From Ferirhizobium litorale (GTDB lineage: Bacteria > Pseudomonadota > Alphaproteobacteria > Rhizobiales > Rhizobiaceae): a DNA stretch of 64,000 bases. This document shows positions 63,491 to 64,000 of the stretch, in pieces. A program made the position numbers and the translations under genes. Location: the NCBI GenBank assembly GCA_030028905.1, contig JALDYZ010000003.1:372001-436000 (forward strand), given 5' to 3'. Below the pieces are notes generated by a model. It did no database searches. It worked only from the letters and a program-made list of their open reading frames with translations, and was not told where the DNA came from. Within the stretch, counting starts at the first letter, position 1. Every line of letters starts with the position of its first letter.

Positions 63491-64000
63491 ATGACTCAAC
63501 TGTCCTTTGACCGGAACAATACCGGTTTGCTGGTGGTGGATCCCTACAACGACTTCATCTCGGAAGGTGGAAAGATCTGGCCGCGGATCAAGGAAGTGGC
63601 TGAAGCGAACAACTGCGTTCCGCACATGCTCGAGGTGTTGACCGCCGCACGAGAAGCCAAGCTCCGCGTCTTCTTCGCGATGCATCATCGATATCGCGCG
63701 GGCGACTACGAAAACTGGAAGTTCCTCGCACCGATCCAGCGCGCCGCTTGGCATCGCAAGAGCTTCGAATTCGGCACCTGGGGCGGAGAGTTCCGCGCCG
63801 AATTCGTGCCGGTCGCGGGCGAGGTCGTCGCTTCCGAACACTGGTGCTCCAGCGGCTTCGCGAACACGGATCTCGATCTCGAGCTGAAGCGGCACGGAAT
63901 CCAGAGGCTCATCGTCATCGGGCTCGTTGCGCACACATGTATCGAGGCGACCGTACGATATGCCGCCGAGCTTGGCTACGACGTCACAGTCGTCAACGAC
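63491..64000 (+). CDS. Cysteine hydrolase (isochorismatase-like), incomplete at window end
   Basis: The first 170 codons are present and open to the last base. The catalytic triad of the family is visible: Asp17 in LLVVDPYNDF, a Lys in AWHRKSFEFG, and Cys150 in GLVAHTCIEATVRYA. Family members hydrolyse isochorismate, nicotinamide, ureido compounds or N-carbamoyl amines. GAGGAAGAATCC precedes the ATG. It follows the SRPBCC-like gene by 18 bp, and the typical length of about 190-220 aa suggests only the last 20-50 residues are missing. Confidence 0.87.
   Translation, partial: MTQLSFDRNNTGLLVVDPYNDFISEGGKIWPRIKEVAEANNCVPHMLEVLTAAREAKLRVFFAMHHRYRAGDYENWKFLAPIQRAAWHRKSFEFGTWGGEFRAEFVPVAGEVVASEHWCSSGFANTDLDLELKRHGIQRLIVIGLVAHTCIEATVRYAAELGYDVTVVND

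Overview
This 64-kb window looks like accessory DNA (megaplasmid or chromid type) of a soil or plant-associated member of the Rhizobiales, most likely Rhizobiaceae. The reasons are the high GC content, the density of ABC sugar importers with local LacI or RpiR regulators, a locus resembling rhizopine catabolism (mocD/mocE type), possible RirA-type iron boxes, and FixJ-family signalling. I see no rRNA, tRNA or CRISPR array. Assignments come from reading the translations and motifs; no database search was run.

Layout. 0.1-3.9 kb: CUT2 sugar ABC operon (two-domain ATPase, permease, binding protein) behind a large LacI-like operator. 4.1-12.2 kb: siderophore-iron locus. A siderophore-interacting reductase is on the + strand, and a minus-strand operon encodes receptor, binding protein, fused permease, FhuF-like reductase and ATPase. 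A TGA-N9-TCA box lies at each end. 12.2-13.2 kb: divergent LysR regulator. 13.2-21.0 kb: moc-like locus: Rieske ferredoxin (MocE), desaturase-like oxygenase (MocD), LacI regulator, MocC-like TIM barrel, MocB-like binding protein with permease and ATPase, a decayed SDR gene, and an RpiR regulator. 21.1-28.8 kb: remnant of a peptide-ABC ATPase, then a LacI regulator facing a Gfo/Idh/MocA dehydrogenase, a TIM-barrel isomerase and a CUT1 ABC importer, with a perfect 14-bp operator at the promoter.

28.9-35.2 kb: energy and ion group on the minus strand: P-type proton ATPase overlapping a PPK2 polyphosphate kinase, an SLC13/ArsB-like permease and a type II NADH dehydrogenase. 35.8-43.8 kb: amide operon on the minus strand: AmiC-like sensor, AmiR-like ANTAR antiterminator, two permeases, peptide-type binding protein, formamidase/acetamidase and a fused ABC ATPase. 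A strong intrinsic terminator lies in the leader, just where AmiR would act. 44.4-49.5 kb: mobile and decaying DNA: an IS91-family element with its tyrosine recombinase, a class III nucleotide cyclase gene and a badly decayed integrase gene.

49.5-64.0 kb: the most novel part. An MFS protein and a soluble PAS/GAF histidine kinase are followed by a FixJ/NarL-type response regulator set among small stress-type enzymes: DJ-1/PfpI, exported alpha/beta-hydrolase, DUF417 (RclC-like) membrane protein, LLM flavin oxidoreductase, SnoaL-like protein, nitronate monooxygenase, an SDR without the catalytic Tyr, an exported enoyl-CoA-hydratase-like protein, an unrecognised conserved-looking protein and a cysteine hydrolase that runs off the window. 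Most promoters here carry a repeated CGATACC/GGTATCG box, often inverted or repeated at 17-bp spacing. This suggests one regulon under the local two-component system, possibly for reactive electrophile or chlorine stress.
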